Notes under the pieces: model-generated | What the model was told of the DNA's origin: nothing | Databases searched by the model: none | What the model saw: the letters and a program-made list of their open reading frames with translations, nothing else | Shown here: in pieces, positions 1 to 11,935 of the stretch | Position numbering within the stretch: position 1 is the stretch's first letter | How the letters are laid out: each line of letters opens with the position of its first letter | Source: Volvariella volvacea V23 | Taxonomy: Eukaryota; Basidiomycota; Agaricomycetes; Agaricales; Pluteaceae | DNA length: 64,000 nucleotides | Direction: 5' to 3' | Assembly: GCA_000349905.1 (NCBI GenBank) | Contig: KB722741.1 | Coordinates: 461,979-525,978 of the forward strand | Translations under genes and position numbers: made by a program

Positions 1-1441
1 TTTCGTTTGACCGGATCTAAAAGTAAATTCCAATCCCCACCTCCGTCCTCTCTTTGCGTCAACAGTCTATCCTCGACCAATTGCATTGTACAGCTCCCAT
101 AATCGCCGCTGGCTTTTGCCCCTATATTTCGTCCTAAGTGTCGCATGGTCGCTCGAACTGTACGTTTAGCCTTCGCTTTGCACCCGTTAGCTTAAGTGCA
201 GTTAACCCGCCTTTTAGAGTTACGCATCTTGAAGGTGATTGCGCTCTGTTAACGCCGTGCATGACCGTGTTCTAATTTCGCTATGCCACCGACATTGATC
301 TATATCGCCTGGCTTCTTTCCCCACCCCCTCGGTACCTTCTCCGTTCGTCCACTGGTAGAATTGACATTTTGGTTATACCTACTGCATCAAGGGCCAGGG
401 AAGAGGGAATGGTTCCACAGTTGGGAGTTTCGGACTTGGTACTTGGGTGAGTTTTCAATTCAGTAGGTGGAGTGGAGTCATGTTATCGAGTGCTATACTC
501 TTTGGTTGTCAGGGAGCATGGTGTCCGTACTTGGCATGCCTATCACGACTCTGGTTACGCGTAAGCAGTTGGAAACGGTAAGCACTTGACAGCTACTCGA
601 CGTTTTGGTCTCCCCTTAATGCTATCCGCGAACCGGGGTTACATTCTGTTATCAGTGCATTGCTTGGATCTTTCTCGTCGGATCAGCTGCTGGAACCGCT
701 ACGACTATATTTTTTCTTTATGTCCTTATACGATTCCCTGGGTTCTTGCGACACGTCAAGGCAGGCGGGGCCGAACCCGATGTGGTTGTGCGGCTGGCCA
801 CATTTTATCAGTTGCACGTACGTTCAGCCTACTCTAATTTTGTGTATATGAAATGCTCCTCACCTTCCATTCTTATCGTTTGCATGCAGAAAATACGTGT
901 CATGTTCAGATTTCTCTTCACGCTCCCATTCCTTATTCTTGCATTGGACGGATTAATTGAAGGCCCCCATGTCATAGTATCTCATCCGTAAGCGCCCGTT
1001 TGCCTTCCTCAACCCTCCGCTTCCCGCACCCTCCCAAAAATAAGCCGCGGTACTGATGCTTTAACGGGGTATCTCGGGCAGATTTTCTTCCGGTAGGTTA
1101 AATTATTCCAACCGCTATTCCCATTTTGATGATATTTTTGCCCACACGCTTTCATCGTAACTGCCAAAACTATTTTGGTGCTGTTGGGGTTGACGGAACC
1201 AAGATTTTTTGCTGATGATGGGCTGTCTCGGCAGTTGTATCTCCTCTGCAATAACACTTCTCGTGAGTCGATCCAGCCTTCTTCCATCAGAGTCGCCATC
1301 TCATCTTTGTGTCATGTGAATTGGTAATCATCTATGGGCTGACGATTTGCCGTACTGCACCAACCAATTGGACGTTGTGGATATCAGATTTTCTTCCCTC
1401 GGTCGATTACTCAAGAGTCCGGTTATCGGGCGAAATTGCAG
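1..1441. other. Leader/intergenic stretch without a recognised gene
   Basis: No reading frame here looks like a real protein; the longest frames are short and low in conserved character. The sequence is CT-rich with many scattered donor-like and acceptor-like sites, which resembles a long spliced 5' leader of the plus-strand gene that follows. A pyrimidine-poor but usable acceptor (ttgcag) lies at its right end. An upstream coding exon in this stretch or left of the window cannot be excluded. Confidence 0.4.
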
Positions 1442-2807
1442 TCTCCTTTCAATAATAGCGTCAAGATATCACCTTCAGGCGGTGTAATAATAGCGACCAC
1501 AGCCAGCAGCTTCAATAGACACGGAGCAGGGATACCACCACCAAACTATTATCCGCAAGACGAAGAGTACTACTCTCGTACTGACGCAGAACACGAATAC
1601 CCAGACCCATACCCCTACCCTTTCTCCTTTCCACCTCAAAAACTCCACGACCGATCATACGACCATAATCAAGGCCTTGAACGCGACACTCATGCTTCTC
1701 CCAAGTCACCTGCTGCAGCCAGGATGAACAAATTTCGGTATCCAGGAACGGATGATGGTCAGTTTGCCGGGCAACCCTCGAATTCAAGGTCAAGATCACG
1801 GTCTAGAAGAAGTTGGGATGGAGAGGAGAGTGATGGAGAAAGTTTGAGCGGAAGTTCCGGAGCTAGTTCAAATGGGTATGATGTGGAGACGGATGAGGAT
1901 GGAGCTACGAGCTTTGTGACGGAGGGGGATGGGAGATCTGTTCGGAGCCGTGATGGTGCTGCTAGGGATGGCTTGAGCCCACGAACTCGAACACCAAGAA
2001 GAGGGCAGATGCCAACAGCAGGGAACGTGCCGACAACGACGCCGCAGCCTCAGCGGCGGCACCGAGATGGCTCACGGACGCAAGCAACGACTTCGACGCC
2101 CCCACAGCCGCCTGTCAGAAGGGATTCGAAGCGAGTACCTAAGCCTTCATCTTCTGGCCCCAAGCACCGTGATCCATACCAAAATCACGATGCTCACTCC
2201 ACGCTCAGTCCTACCGACAACCAAGCGCCCTCAGAATCAAGCCGCACACCTCTAACTCGTGATGTACCAAAATCACCATCACCGTCACCTACCCCTACAC
2301 CAAATGTACTTCGCTCCAATAGCGCGAAGCGAAGAAACTTTGGTTTGGATGATATACCGTTATCTACTAGGAGGAGATTTTCGGATGGACCTACGTCCGC
2401 CGTGTTTGAACGACATACTCAAGGGCAAGGGCAAGGAAGTCCGGCGAGGACGGCGGAGGAGAGGTTGGGTGTTCCTGGTCCAAGCAGTGGTCCGGTGAGG
2501 GGTGTTGGTGCACCGGTGTCACGCTCGAGATCTGTGTCAAAGAATGGAGAGGGAAGAACAGCGCAGTTACATCCATACGTAAGTATCCACATCCACCAGG
2601 TTCCCTCTGGTGGGGTATTCCTGTCTCCCCTGTCTTGGTTTCTGATTCGTCCGTCCTTGTGTTTAGGTTATGAATTTCACATCACCTATCGACCTATTTG
2701 ACGAAAACGCCGATGATCTGTACGTTAAGCAAATGGATTTAAGAAGGCAGTCGACGCATTCGGTGCATAGGCCTCCGCTGGCAGTATCTCAGCGGACGTC
2801 TCCATAA
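1442..2807 (+). CDS. Uncharacterised Ser/Arg/Pro-rich, probably disordered protein (5' end uncertain)
   Basis: I do not recognise this protein. A long open frame begins after a possible 3' splice site at 1436-1441 and has no ATG until 1724, so either an upstream exon supplies the start or translation begins at 1724. The frame continues to 2578, a GT-AG intron spans 2579-2666, and a second exon of 47 codons ends in TAA at 2805-2807. The product is about 425 residues, rich in Ser, Arg, Pro and acidic runs, with SRSRSR-type repeats near residue 120 and poly-Pro/Thr patches; no folded domain, signal peptide or membrane segment is visible. The last exon is compositionally different (DLFDENADDLYVKQMD), and could be a short interaction motif. 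The composition suggests a nuclear or cytoskeletal regulatory protein, but that is only a guess. Confidence 0.6.
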
Positions 2808-4104
2808 CATCAGTTTTTGGTTTGGGTGCTTACTTTCCAAACCAGTGATTGCTTCCCGAGCTAAATCAATACCCCCCTCCACCCTAACCCAGCCTAACCT
2901 CCGACCGGACCGGGAAATACCTGTAGTCTTTAGGATTCAGGATCCGTTTGAACTGACTGCCTTTTACTCACTATGCGCCTCTCCAATACTTGGGACCTTG
3001 GGACAGTTCAGCGCTCCCTCCGCTGCGGCCTGGACGGCACCTATTCCTCCTGTGGTGGTGCCTAGAAACCCTGCCCAGGCGGGGAGTTTGGCATGGCCAG
3101 GCGAGTAGTATAGTATCCGCTGATGGACCCACTTTCAAGTCCCATCATCCCAGCACCTTATCTCGGAGTAGGCTCAACCTGGAAAATGTACATATATACA
3201 TATTATTGCCGGAATGTACGAAAACAAAACTGTCTTGGTTCTCTCTCCCCATGACCAATACGTATACGATCCTCTTGTTCTCTGTTTTGATCAGTACCTT
3301 ATTCTTCCCTTCCCGTCTCGTTTCTTGTCCGTGAGCGTGCAGGTCGTTATCTTTATTTATTTATGACATACCATATTCTCGTGTATACTTTTGCCTTTAC
3401 TTTACTCCTTAGTGTGGACGTGACCGACTGGATTCCGTATTAGCTCCTCGTGGTTCAGCTTCTCAGGCTTGGGCCTTGACTCGGTGGTGCTGGGATTTGA
3501 ATTTTCTCCGCCCTTGGTTTCATATTGTCCGGTCTGTTCTGTTAATTCGAGGCCCGTGTGCAAATACACATCTAATGACGGGTTGAGTGCTTTTAGTGAT
3601 TTATTATCCATGGCATTGTGGCTAAGTTGTCGTACTCGCGTTCAAAGCGCTGTAAACTTGGGCACCTGTCAATCGATCGACGTGCGCAGTGTTTGGCAAG
3701 AGCTTGTTTGGAGTACCTTGGGGTGCACGACGGGTGACCTCAACTATTCGCAGACATCCAGATAGTGCGTGTCATTTACGTCGGGAAGTACAACCCATCG
3801 TGCTACGTGCTCAGAAACTCCCTTTCTCTCTTCCTACAACTTCCAGCGGGCTTGCTCCTCCAGAATATGACGACAGCACCAGCAGAAATGCTGGGAAGCA
3901 AACCTTGGCCTTCAATTATGTCCTCGACCGGTTCAGTGGACTAGCGTGTCCCACCTATTGGGCCACTAGAGCGCCGTTGTGCTGTAGCCCCTGACTACTA
4001 TCTCTTTCCTGAGAGCTAATGGTAGTTGGCTAGTCACGTGCTCCCACCAGCTTAGACAACGTCACAACTGGCAATTTTGTGCTCAGGCTGCATTGACGAA
4101 CGAA
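2808..4104. other. Intergenic, no gene recognised
   Basis: This stretch probably starts with the 3' UTR of the preceding gene. Short frames occur on both strands but none resembles a protein family, and no splice chain joins them. Confidence 0.5.
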
Positions 4105-5050
4105 ATGGCATACAAAGAATCCGAGCGGATTGCGAACGCTGAAGTTGCCCGTGCAAAAATTGGCGGGGATATTGCGCTCTTGGAGGCACAGCTCGTCGAG
4201 CTACGTATCTGGCGAAATGCCTTGTCTCCCGTCCTAGCTGAGGTGCTCCTCCAAATTACGACAGAATACTAGAGGGTGTCTCAGGAACGGAGTTTTACCT
4301 TACGTCGTGTTCTCTGCCAGTTTCGTGGGTTAAGATAAGGATGACTCACGTATCACATCATTGGAGGGCTTTAGCCTTACGATCCTCACTTCTTTGGACA
4401 ATGATATATATTCTTTGCATGACACGCGCTTAAAGCAAAGATCTCATTCACGGGTTATGCTCTCCTCTCACTTTACGTGGGTGCAACTTAATGATGAACA
4501 TGAATACTGGTCGATCGTCGCCCCCTGTTAACAAGTGAAGCAAAGAGACTCGGATCGCTAACGTGCATCAGTAATGTTAACCGGCTTCCAGAAAACTACA
4601 GGATGGAATTTTTCTTTATCGCCGTTGTTTCGCTTTGCAGCACGAAGGGGCCTAGCTTCTATGAAGATTGGAAGCCTAGCCTTAACTTGGGACGCTTGCA
4701 CATTGCCAATGGTAGTGTTTTCAACTCAGCACTCTTTTCACTGACTCTCGTTACTCTTAGCATCGACGAGAATACCTTGGAGAAATAGCGCGAACTGGAA
4801 CTACCTTGGAGTGCCTGTCTGGACATTCTCGAAAGGATTTTTATATGCTCTTCGGTGTCAATTGGAGTAGAGAATCTAACTCTCTTCGGATCAAAACCAC
4901 GTTCCGCTTTGCGCGAGTCCACTCGAAAGTGAACCCTCAATGTCGACCCTTATTACTGCCCTCCAGATCCACTTCTAGCTCGCACCGCTTGTCAAACATT
5001 CTGCAAATTTGTTTTTCCTTGGAAATTATTGACTTGCCCTTCGTGAAACG
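4105..5050 (+). pseudogene. Relic of an F-box-like gene of the 22-27 kb family
   Basis: An ATG at 4105 opens a 55-codon frame ending in TAG at 4270-4272. It aligns with the start of the intact F-box-like genes on the minus strand at 21.9-26.1 kb: a coiled N-terminal stretch (AEVARAKIGGDIALLEAQL), then RNALSPV, but the core LPPE of the F-box has been reduced to AE. After the stop, 4320-4400 still encodes SWVKIRMTHVSHHWRALAL in the position of SWISITQVSSHWRDVAL, and 4680-4788 encodes LGRLHIANGS and LVTLSID matching the leucine-rich part. Stops and frame shifts separate these blocks, so this is a dead copy. It is on the opposite strand from its relatives. The right boundary is approximate. Confidence 0.75.
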
Positions 5051-5358
5051 GTGAAATATATTGAGATAAAGGTGTTGAGGAATTTTCTCGCCCACCGAAG
5101 CGATTATGGCTAGCCGCTCGAAAGGTTGTGATCGACCGCGAGCCTGGTGGTTCTGACGATGAAACTACATTACGGCGGGTATCAGATATACATTTGGGTT
5201 AGGACAAAGCAGCACAAAATATCGAGTGGGAAAGTTACTAAAGACACAGGAATTAAATAAACTACAGATCTAGGATAGCTTCTCTACATAGTATAATCAA
5301 TGTTTCAGCGCCTAGATGCCAGTGGGCGTGTTCAAGTTCAGCTTTGGGACCCAGGCTC

Positions 5359-6968
5359 GGAGTTCATCAATTTGAGTCTGTTTGGCAACGGTGTCTTTGG
5401 CTGAAGCACTCTCGAAATAGTGGGTGAACATTTGAGTGCTCAGCGATCAGCACGAACCATGGTCATGACCGGACCAGACAACAGCTCTGCCTCGCCCGTG
5501 CATCGAATCACTATTCCTAATGAGCTTTATCGCCAAATCCTCCAATTCCTTGCTGGAGATCTCAAGACCCTCTGTGCGGTTGCTCAATGCTCTCGTTTGC
5601 TTCAAGCTGAAGCCGAGTGGCGCATCTACTCCAACCTTAAATTCGAAGTAGATTACTTTGCAGATCGTAGAAGGCTCTTCGGCATGCTCCTTCACGTCGT
5701 GGATAAAGTACCTCACCACGCAAAACTCGTTCATTCATGGGAGATGTTGTTTTCAGAATACGGGTCCACAACTATCACCTCGGCCCTCGAAGCGGAGTAT
5801 GTGGTCGAAGCGCTCAAGACGATGGATAACTTGAAGGTGTTGAAGGTTTTGGATGAGCAGGGCCACCTAACGCTCAGGCCTAGCGATCTGTTGGTGGATC
5901 TCCAAAATTCCGAAACCAAATTTCAGCTGGAAGAGTTCGGTTGGAATACTCATATTGAAGATCCCGAATCATTTTTTAGCTTCTTGAGGAAACAAAACAA
6001 GTTAAGGAAGTTGGATGTCAGCTGGCCAGCTCCTGGAGTACGACCATATTTCAGTCCAAGAAAGGTATCCAGTAGTAGGGACTATAGTCCCCAGCCAATG
6101 CAGGACATAGCAATACCACCAGATGTTGCTAAAGATATCACGCATCTAGTCGGAACATACAACACGATTCGTGCATTCCTACCCGGCAGACCAGTTACAG
6201 ACCTCACATGGTTCGTTGGCGAGCCGGAAACGGCTTATGCAGGAGTTATTCCTCCTGACGTCTTGGAAGGACTGAAAGGCGTTCTTCATTTCAGGACCAC
6301 GAAAAAATCAGGTTTTTGGCGCTCAAGGGATGGCAATTCTATCCCAGCAATCAAGGACTTGACGCGATGGTTGGTGAATGTGGAAACACTCAGACTCTCA
6401 TGGATCCACGTAGGTGATCAGGTGTTTATTACATAAACACCCAAATGACGTTTACTCTAGGTAGTTGAGCATGAACTTGAGTGCATCAAGACATTGCACC
6501 AGCTCAAATACGTGTGCTTTCGAGACGCACCTCAAGAAATCCCAAGAAAAGTAGTGGAGTCGCTCTTCATTCACAGCACTATACTTGAAACCTTGGAGTT
6601 CTATGTAAAATATGCCTTCACGAAGAAGCACTACCTCAGCGGTAACGAGAGCGCTGTAGGGGCGAAGAGGCGGCACCGGATAGATGTCGTGACTAGAAGC
6701 CATGATGGTCAGTGCGTGTGGACGTCCAAGGCTGTTGAGGACCTGCCCGAGTTTTGATATTGGGCTGATGTTGGGCTGTCGTCTTCGGCGTTAAGTGAAG
6801 TTACCTCTGCTTAACCTCACAAGGGATATTCCGCTAATTTTCTCTCCTGCTTAATCGAAGGGAGTATCAATAGGAAAGTGTTGTATCTGGATGAATAAAT
6901 TGTATTCCTGGGATTGTTTTAATTAGGTCTTTAGGCACTAGCTTGAGCATCGATGGGTCGTTACCACT
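5359..6968 (+). repeat. Dispersed duplication, copy 1 (F-box gene plus flanks)
   Basis: About 1.6 kb here, including the F-box gene at 5459-6757, its upstream sequence (tttgagtctgtttggcaacg) and its 3' flank (tgtattcctggg and beyond), recurs in the same orientation at 30001-31566. The repeat is far more similar in some internal stretches than in others. Boundaries were set by eye. Confidence 0.85.
5459..6757 (+). CDS. F-box protein, two exons (copy 1)
   Basis: The protein is 415 residues, made from exons 5459-6409 and 6461-6757 joined across a 51-bp GT-AG intron (phase 0). The ATG at 5459 sits in a good context (accATGg). The N-terminus carries a recognisable F-box around residues 17-60 (IPNELYRQIL, then DLKTLCAVAQCSRLLQ, then IYSNLKF), a module that in this family binds SKP1 and recruits substrates to an SCF ubiquitin ligase. 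The remainder is leucine-rich but without a repeat I can name, probably the substrate-selecting part. The substrate is unknown. A close paralogue with an identical intron position lies at 30097-31377, so this is part of a dispersed duplication. Both copies are open, implying selection or a recent origin. Confidence 0.85.
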
Positions 6969-7732
6969 ATAATACTGTCATGATCGTAGGCAGCTGTCGA
7001 GGAGATAAGCAATAGCATTGTCTTGTTCTCCTTCTTGTATTGCCTCTTTCCTCTACTTGGACTGTTTATCGGCTGATGCCAACCATCCAGCTGCAGATGG
7101 AGCAGGGGTGGCTCACCGCTGTTTGGTGGGGTAATCCGAGACTACAGCGCTATGCTCTCATTATCTTAGAGATATGTCATTTTCGCAAGATGGGGATGGT
7201 TTATCCCCTTTGGTCTTTAAAATGAAGTAAATTTCTGCGAGGCTGAAAGCGATGCGTAACTTGAAGATTCTGGGAATTTCTGATAAGACAGATCATATAT
7301 CCTGCCATGTTTTTTTTTTATTAGCAGCGTACAGATTTTGCTTTGTTGTATAGAGAAACTGGATGTACATGGCGTTATAAGACCGTGTGTAGGGAAAGCC
7401 TATTACCGCGCCTGGATGAAACACACGGATCTTTATCTTTTGGCTCTGGACGATATTTCATTCGTTATGCTCACTGGAGACAAAAAGAGGGTATAACACT
7501 AGCGACCAACCCTTCCCGGTATTTACTCTTTCCCGAATTAATGCTTCACTAACAAACCAGTAAATTAGCGAACAAAAAAGTGCTCAATACCGTATACACT
7601 GAGAAATGAAAACTGTATCTATGTTATTGTCCGAGAGAGCGCTCTATGCGATCTTCAATGCGTCCAACTAGGTATGTACACGCCCATTAGCTGACGAGGA
7701 CGACGCTACACAATCTTGGGATCCATGCGCGT
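6758..7732. other. Intergenic with a possible small F-box fragment
   Basis: The first 200 bp belong to the duplicated 3' flank of the F-box gene. At about 7230-7300 the frame RLKAMRNLKILGISDK resembles ALKAMDNLKVLKVLDE of the F-box protein upstream, suggesting a decayed fragment of a further copy. The rest holds nothing I can recognise. Confidence 0.4.
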
Positions 7733-10700
7733 CTATTCGTCGTCGTCATCGCCATCATCACCTTCATCCTCCGAAACCTCAAATCCGGCCTGCTTCAATG
7801 TGGCTTTATCCTTTCGGCGTTTAGCAGTCACCTCATCCAGCAAGACCAACAAGTCTTCTTGTTCCTTCTCAACTTCCTTTCGCTTATCCTCTGAAGCCTT
7901 TAATTGGGCCGTTAGCGACATGACTTGCTCTTTCAGAGTTGTCAACTGGAAAAGTACAAGAGAAGAAAATGAGTACAGTGAACGCCAAAGACGCTTTCTC
8001 ATAAGGCGTCATCGTTGTGTAATACTGACTTCAGTGGCGTGAGTGTTGGTAGCATTGTTGGCCTGCTTGAGCTTTGCTTGTAGATTTTCGATTTCTTGAG
8101 CCTGACCTTGAATTACTTCACGAAGTGAGGCAATAAGCATTGCCGACTCCGGGCTCTGGCCTGTTAATCATTGCGTCAAAATAAGCAAATCGAAAGCTTT
8201 TTGCTAAGGAAAAAGCCGCTTACCAGGTACAGGTGCCACTTGATCCGGTTCGATCCCATATCCTTTTTGGATTGTGTCTTATTGTGGTAATTAGCACAAG
8301 GTTGACGATACCATGACAAGCAAAATGGGACGGGGAAGCCAAAACGATGGATGAGGATGAATAGAAGTCGTGTCAAACGATCAATATAAAGAATCATAAT
8401 CAGAGAAGGCCCGCCAAAAGGGAAAGGAAACGACCTTGAGAACGACGGAACGCTACAATTAAGAATGCAACTTACAATAATTAGACTTCCAAAAATCGAT
8501 AAAGGCCCAATCAAACCAGACTTCGCCTTCATCGCTGGCGTTACCTCCGGCTTTCAAAGATGGTTTGAGAGTCGAAGGCGATGAAGGAGTGATGACAGCC
8601 GAGTCTGGGCCCACTGATTTAAACCGTTCGTCCTCTCGGACTCGCAGCAGCCGTTCAGTTAGGATGTCAACTCCGAGGCGGTTGATAATGGGGTAAATAG
8701 CTGTCCTAAGGGATTATAAGATTAGTAGGGCCCTGCGTTAGCTAAAACAGAGGACCAAGAGGTTACCGCGTAATTTCACCAGGTTCGCGATTGAATTCGT
8801 AGCATATGCCCAATAGGAAAGCGCACAGACCCGGAACCAATGCGTTGTCCTCAGAAGATTGATTTATGGGTTCCACGAGCTATATTATCACCGCCATTGG
8901 CCAATCAGTTTCTGCGAGCTGTAGGTATCATGATGTAAGAAGCTTACCACTCCTAGCCCACCCGCATCTAAGAACTCTCGTACTGATTTAGGGTCCTCCC
9001 ATAGCCATTGCCCCAGTAGGCATAGATAGCCGACAATTAACCGATCCCATTCTCTTGTGTCACTATCTGAAGAATTTGCTCGTGAACGTGATAAGAACGA
9101 CAAAGAGAGATTTTCATTAAGCATTTGCAGTAGGCTTTGTGGCGGCTCATCATCGTCCCCTTCTGCCACTGGTGGGGGCATAGTCGTTTGATCAGCTGGC
9201 ACGAAGAACTGACCCGAATTTTGTTGGGATGTTGGTTGAAGTGGTCCGGGTTTAATTAACCGAGCTATAGCTTTGGTCCGTGGAGAAGAACGCAGAAGAT
9301 GAGAGAAAAGAAGACATGCAAAATGTGTCGAAGTGAAGGCAATTGGGTCGGGAGTAGCATTGGCATTTGGCGTACTTGCAAGGGCATGCAAGAGAGGCGT
9401 GACTGGTGCAGATGGTGCAGAACCTGATGGCCGCAATCACATAGGCCGAGGCGTTAGAGTTGAAATAGTAGGTCAAGGACCACGGAATTAGCGAAGCAGA
9501 AGGAAAGAAGTAACGAAGGAGGTCGCACCTTCATGTGGCAACATGGCCTGCACAATTGCCTGTCGGATTTCCTCTTTGCGCACGAAGTTCTGCAGTGTGG
9601 TTAGTGTCGGTCGCGGTAATGGAGAACAATACGAACTTCGAAGACTGCTACTGCAGCAGCACGAAGTTCTAGATCTTGCTTGCTACCCCTTGCGGGTGTG
9701 GTCCCTTGGTATTCACCATGTAGCACAAGCTCTACTATTACATCCAGAGCTGAGGCCTGTTCCAGACGGTCCCATTCTTCACCATTTGTTTCCGGTACAG
9801 GCAAGTAAGGTGTCAGCACAACGTCAGATAAGGCGAAGCTTAGAGTCGGAGGAAGTAGGCGAAGTGCCTAGGACAGTATTAGAATGTGGATGGTTATATG
9901 ACAAGATGACTAACTTGAGTTTTGAGTGGAGTGGGTGCATTGGACGCAAGGGCTAGTTCAACCAGGCATCTTGTGAAAGCGTTTGCTTCTTGTGCCTGCA
10001 TTTAATGATTCCTGAGTCTGGTCCGATGTCAAATACAACAAATTAACCTACGGTCCCGCCTTTGTTGCCGATGAGCATACCCATTATCGACACAACCAAG
10101 GAAGCATTCGCGGATTTTTGCTCGTCCCAAAACTGCAATGCAAACTCTTGGGGAGCCGGATCTGGAACTTGAATGTTGAAAGGGAAGAGTAATAGAGAGC
10201 AGAAAGCGGGCGGTAGTGAGGTCTCCCGGAAGTAGCTCTATCCGGACCACATTCAGCAAAAGCCGGGACTTTTTCATAGGCTGAGACTGTACTCACTTGG
10301 TTCGAAGCATTGTAACGAAGGAGAATATCCACGCATGTTAATGCTCCGTGTGCAACTACGCCACCTTCAATGCCACCCTCCCCAGTCACAATGTTGAACA
10401 GCTTCTCGAAGGCCCCTTCAAACGCCAGGACTTTCTGGATGTCAGGACTTTGAGAAGTCAGAGCTTGCACCACCGGGATAGCCTCTAAATTATCCAACAC
10501 CGCATATGAATCCAAACGAACGCATACGAATTGCCAAAAGCGGACGCACCATTCCTTATGATCTCCCGCTTGTCCTCCACCGCGGCCATCACTGTCCCTG
10601 GTCCCACTGGAGCGGTCAAGAAGTATTTTTGGACAACCTGGCGCCTATTGTGGAGCAATACTGTAAGGAACTGCAGAGCGGACAAACGTGTGTAGAAGTT

Positions 10701-11078
10701 GTTGTCCCCTAGTAACGCGAAGAGCATGTGGGTCGTGGATTCGTTGGCTAGGACGATGTCGGTGTGCTTCAGGCCGAGTTCCTTCTCTTCATCAACCTCG
10801 CACAGGATTATCAACGTCTCCAATACTGCCTTCCCGATATCCGAATCAATCTCTGCATCGTTTGCGAGCACCTGTAATAGACCAGCTAATGCACGATCTC
10901 CAACTTCTTGCTTGCAATCGCGTGCCAGGCCTTTCAACGAGAGTACGGCAGCCCGTCGATCTGCGAGCAGCGTTGCGGGCGAAAGTCTGTCACTTAAACG
11001 TGCGATTGTATCCGCGGGTGTTTGAACTGCGCCTGTAGGACCTCGTAGAGCGACGTAGGTTTGAGAAAAAAACTCCAT
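7733..11078 (-). CDS. USO1: USO1/p115 vesicle-tethering protein
   Basis: The protein is 830 residues from 12 exons: 11078-10550, 10484-10297, 10237-10052, 9995-9915, 9867-9637, 9589-9529, 9423-8948, 8879-8767, 8705-8476, 8277-8224, 8160-8030 and 7945-7733. Residues 1 to about 640 are the armadillo-like globular head of the Uso1/p115 family; markers include the run DKREIIRNEA at the exon 1/2 join, SYFRET, and FWKSNYY near the head end. A coiled coil of roughly 100 residues and a strongly acidic tail (EDEGDDGDDDDE) follow. The family tethers COPII and intra-Golgi vesicles through Rab1/Ypt1 and SNAREs. Yeast Uso1 is about 1790 and human p115 about 960 residues, so the coiled coil is short here. 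The start ATG has no competing upstream frame. It is divergent from the P450 gene. All splice sites are GT-AG; the intron after exon 9 is about 200 bp. Confidence 0.93.
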
Positions 11079-11935
11079 CGAGGCAGGAGATTGTGGGGTT
11101 CGACACCGGTGGTGATGATGATCGCGGCAGCCAACCCCGTCTGTGGTGCTATGTGGCCACGTGGTCGAACCTGGCCAATGACTACGCCGAGGAACTTAGA
11201 CTCAAACTCTCACCAGGTGCAGTATACTAAGACTCGACCGCACAATAGTATCTGCCAACGTTCTAGACACACGAGCGCCATTACTGACCGCGGAATTTGC
11301 ATCCAGGTTCTGTCATCAGTTGCCAGGGAGTTGCGAGAATCGTCATCCGCACCGGCTCAACCTGATGCTACCACTGGCATGGTCCACCTTAGTCCGCACT
11401 TGGAGCTCGGTCTTACTCAATGGATTTAGTCCTCCTTGCATCATAGCTGGCGCTATACTTGTTATGGACGCACGGGTGCATTCCATGTCCTCCATGGACA
11501 TCGGTGCAAGTTCGGAGTGGCATCAGACAGCTAGTGTCCCGGCTTTCTCTCTACACGATGGCAAATTTTACGAGAAGTATCGTTACTATCGACAAGCGTT
11601 CGGTGGTTCCCCGCTACCGATAAGGGGCGTCGAAGCCTCCTACTGCTCACTTAAGTCCGCATCGAGGGGTATTGCCACATCTCCTGGTTTAAGTTAGTTG
11701 GCGTTATCCCACAGGTAATTTAATGATCCTTGCATCCTCGTGCTAGGTAGGTACTTCCCTGCTCCCAATTTCGTCATAACGAGAATGTCACTTCTTCTGC
11801 TTCTCAGGGCGCATGCAAGGCGATTCGTGGTTCTCGTGCTCAGTCTTTTTTCTCCTCGTAGCGGGTATAAAGGTGCCTGTAGAAGGTCCTATCTCCAGTA
11901 CCCGACCCGACCCCGACAACATTGAAGCTTCAATC
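11079..11935. other. Shared upstream region between divergent USO1 and P450 genes
   Basis: This stretch separates two divergent starts. Frames present on both strands do not resemble known proteins and no splice chain is convincing. A short GTATAAAGG motif at about 11865, some 70 bp upstream of the P450 ATG, could be a TATA-type element. Confidence 0.4.

Noticed and set aside
8238..8256. ggttcgatccc, resembling a tRNA T-arm
   Set aside because: It lies inside a USO1 exon and no cloverleaf can be drawn around it.
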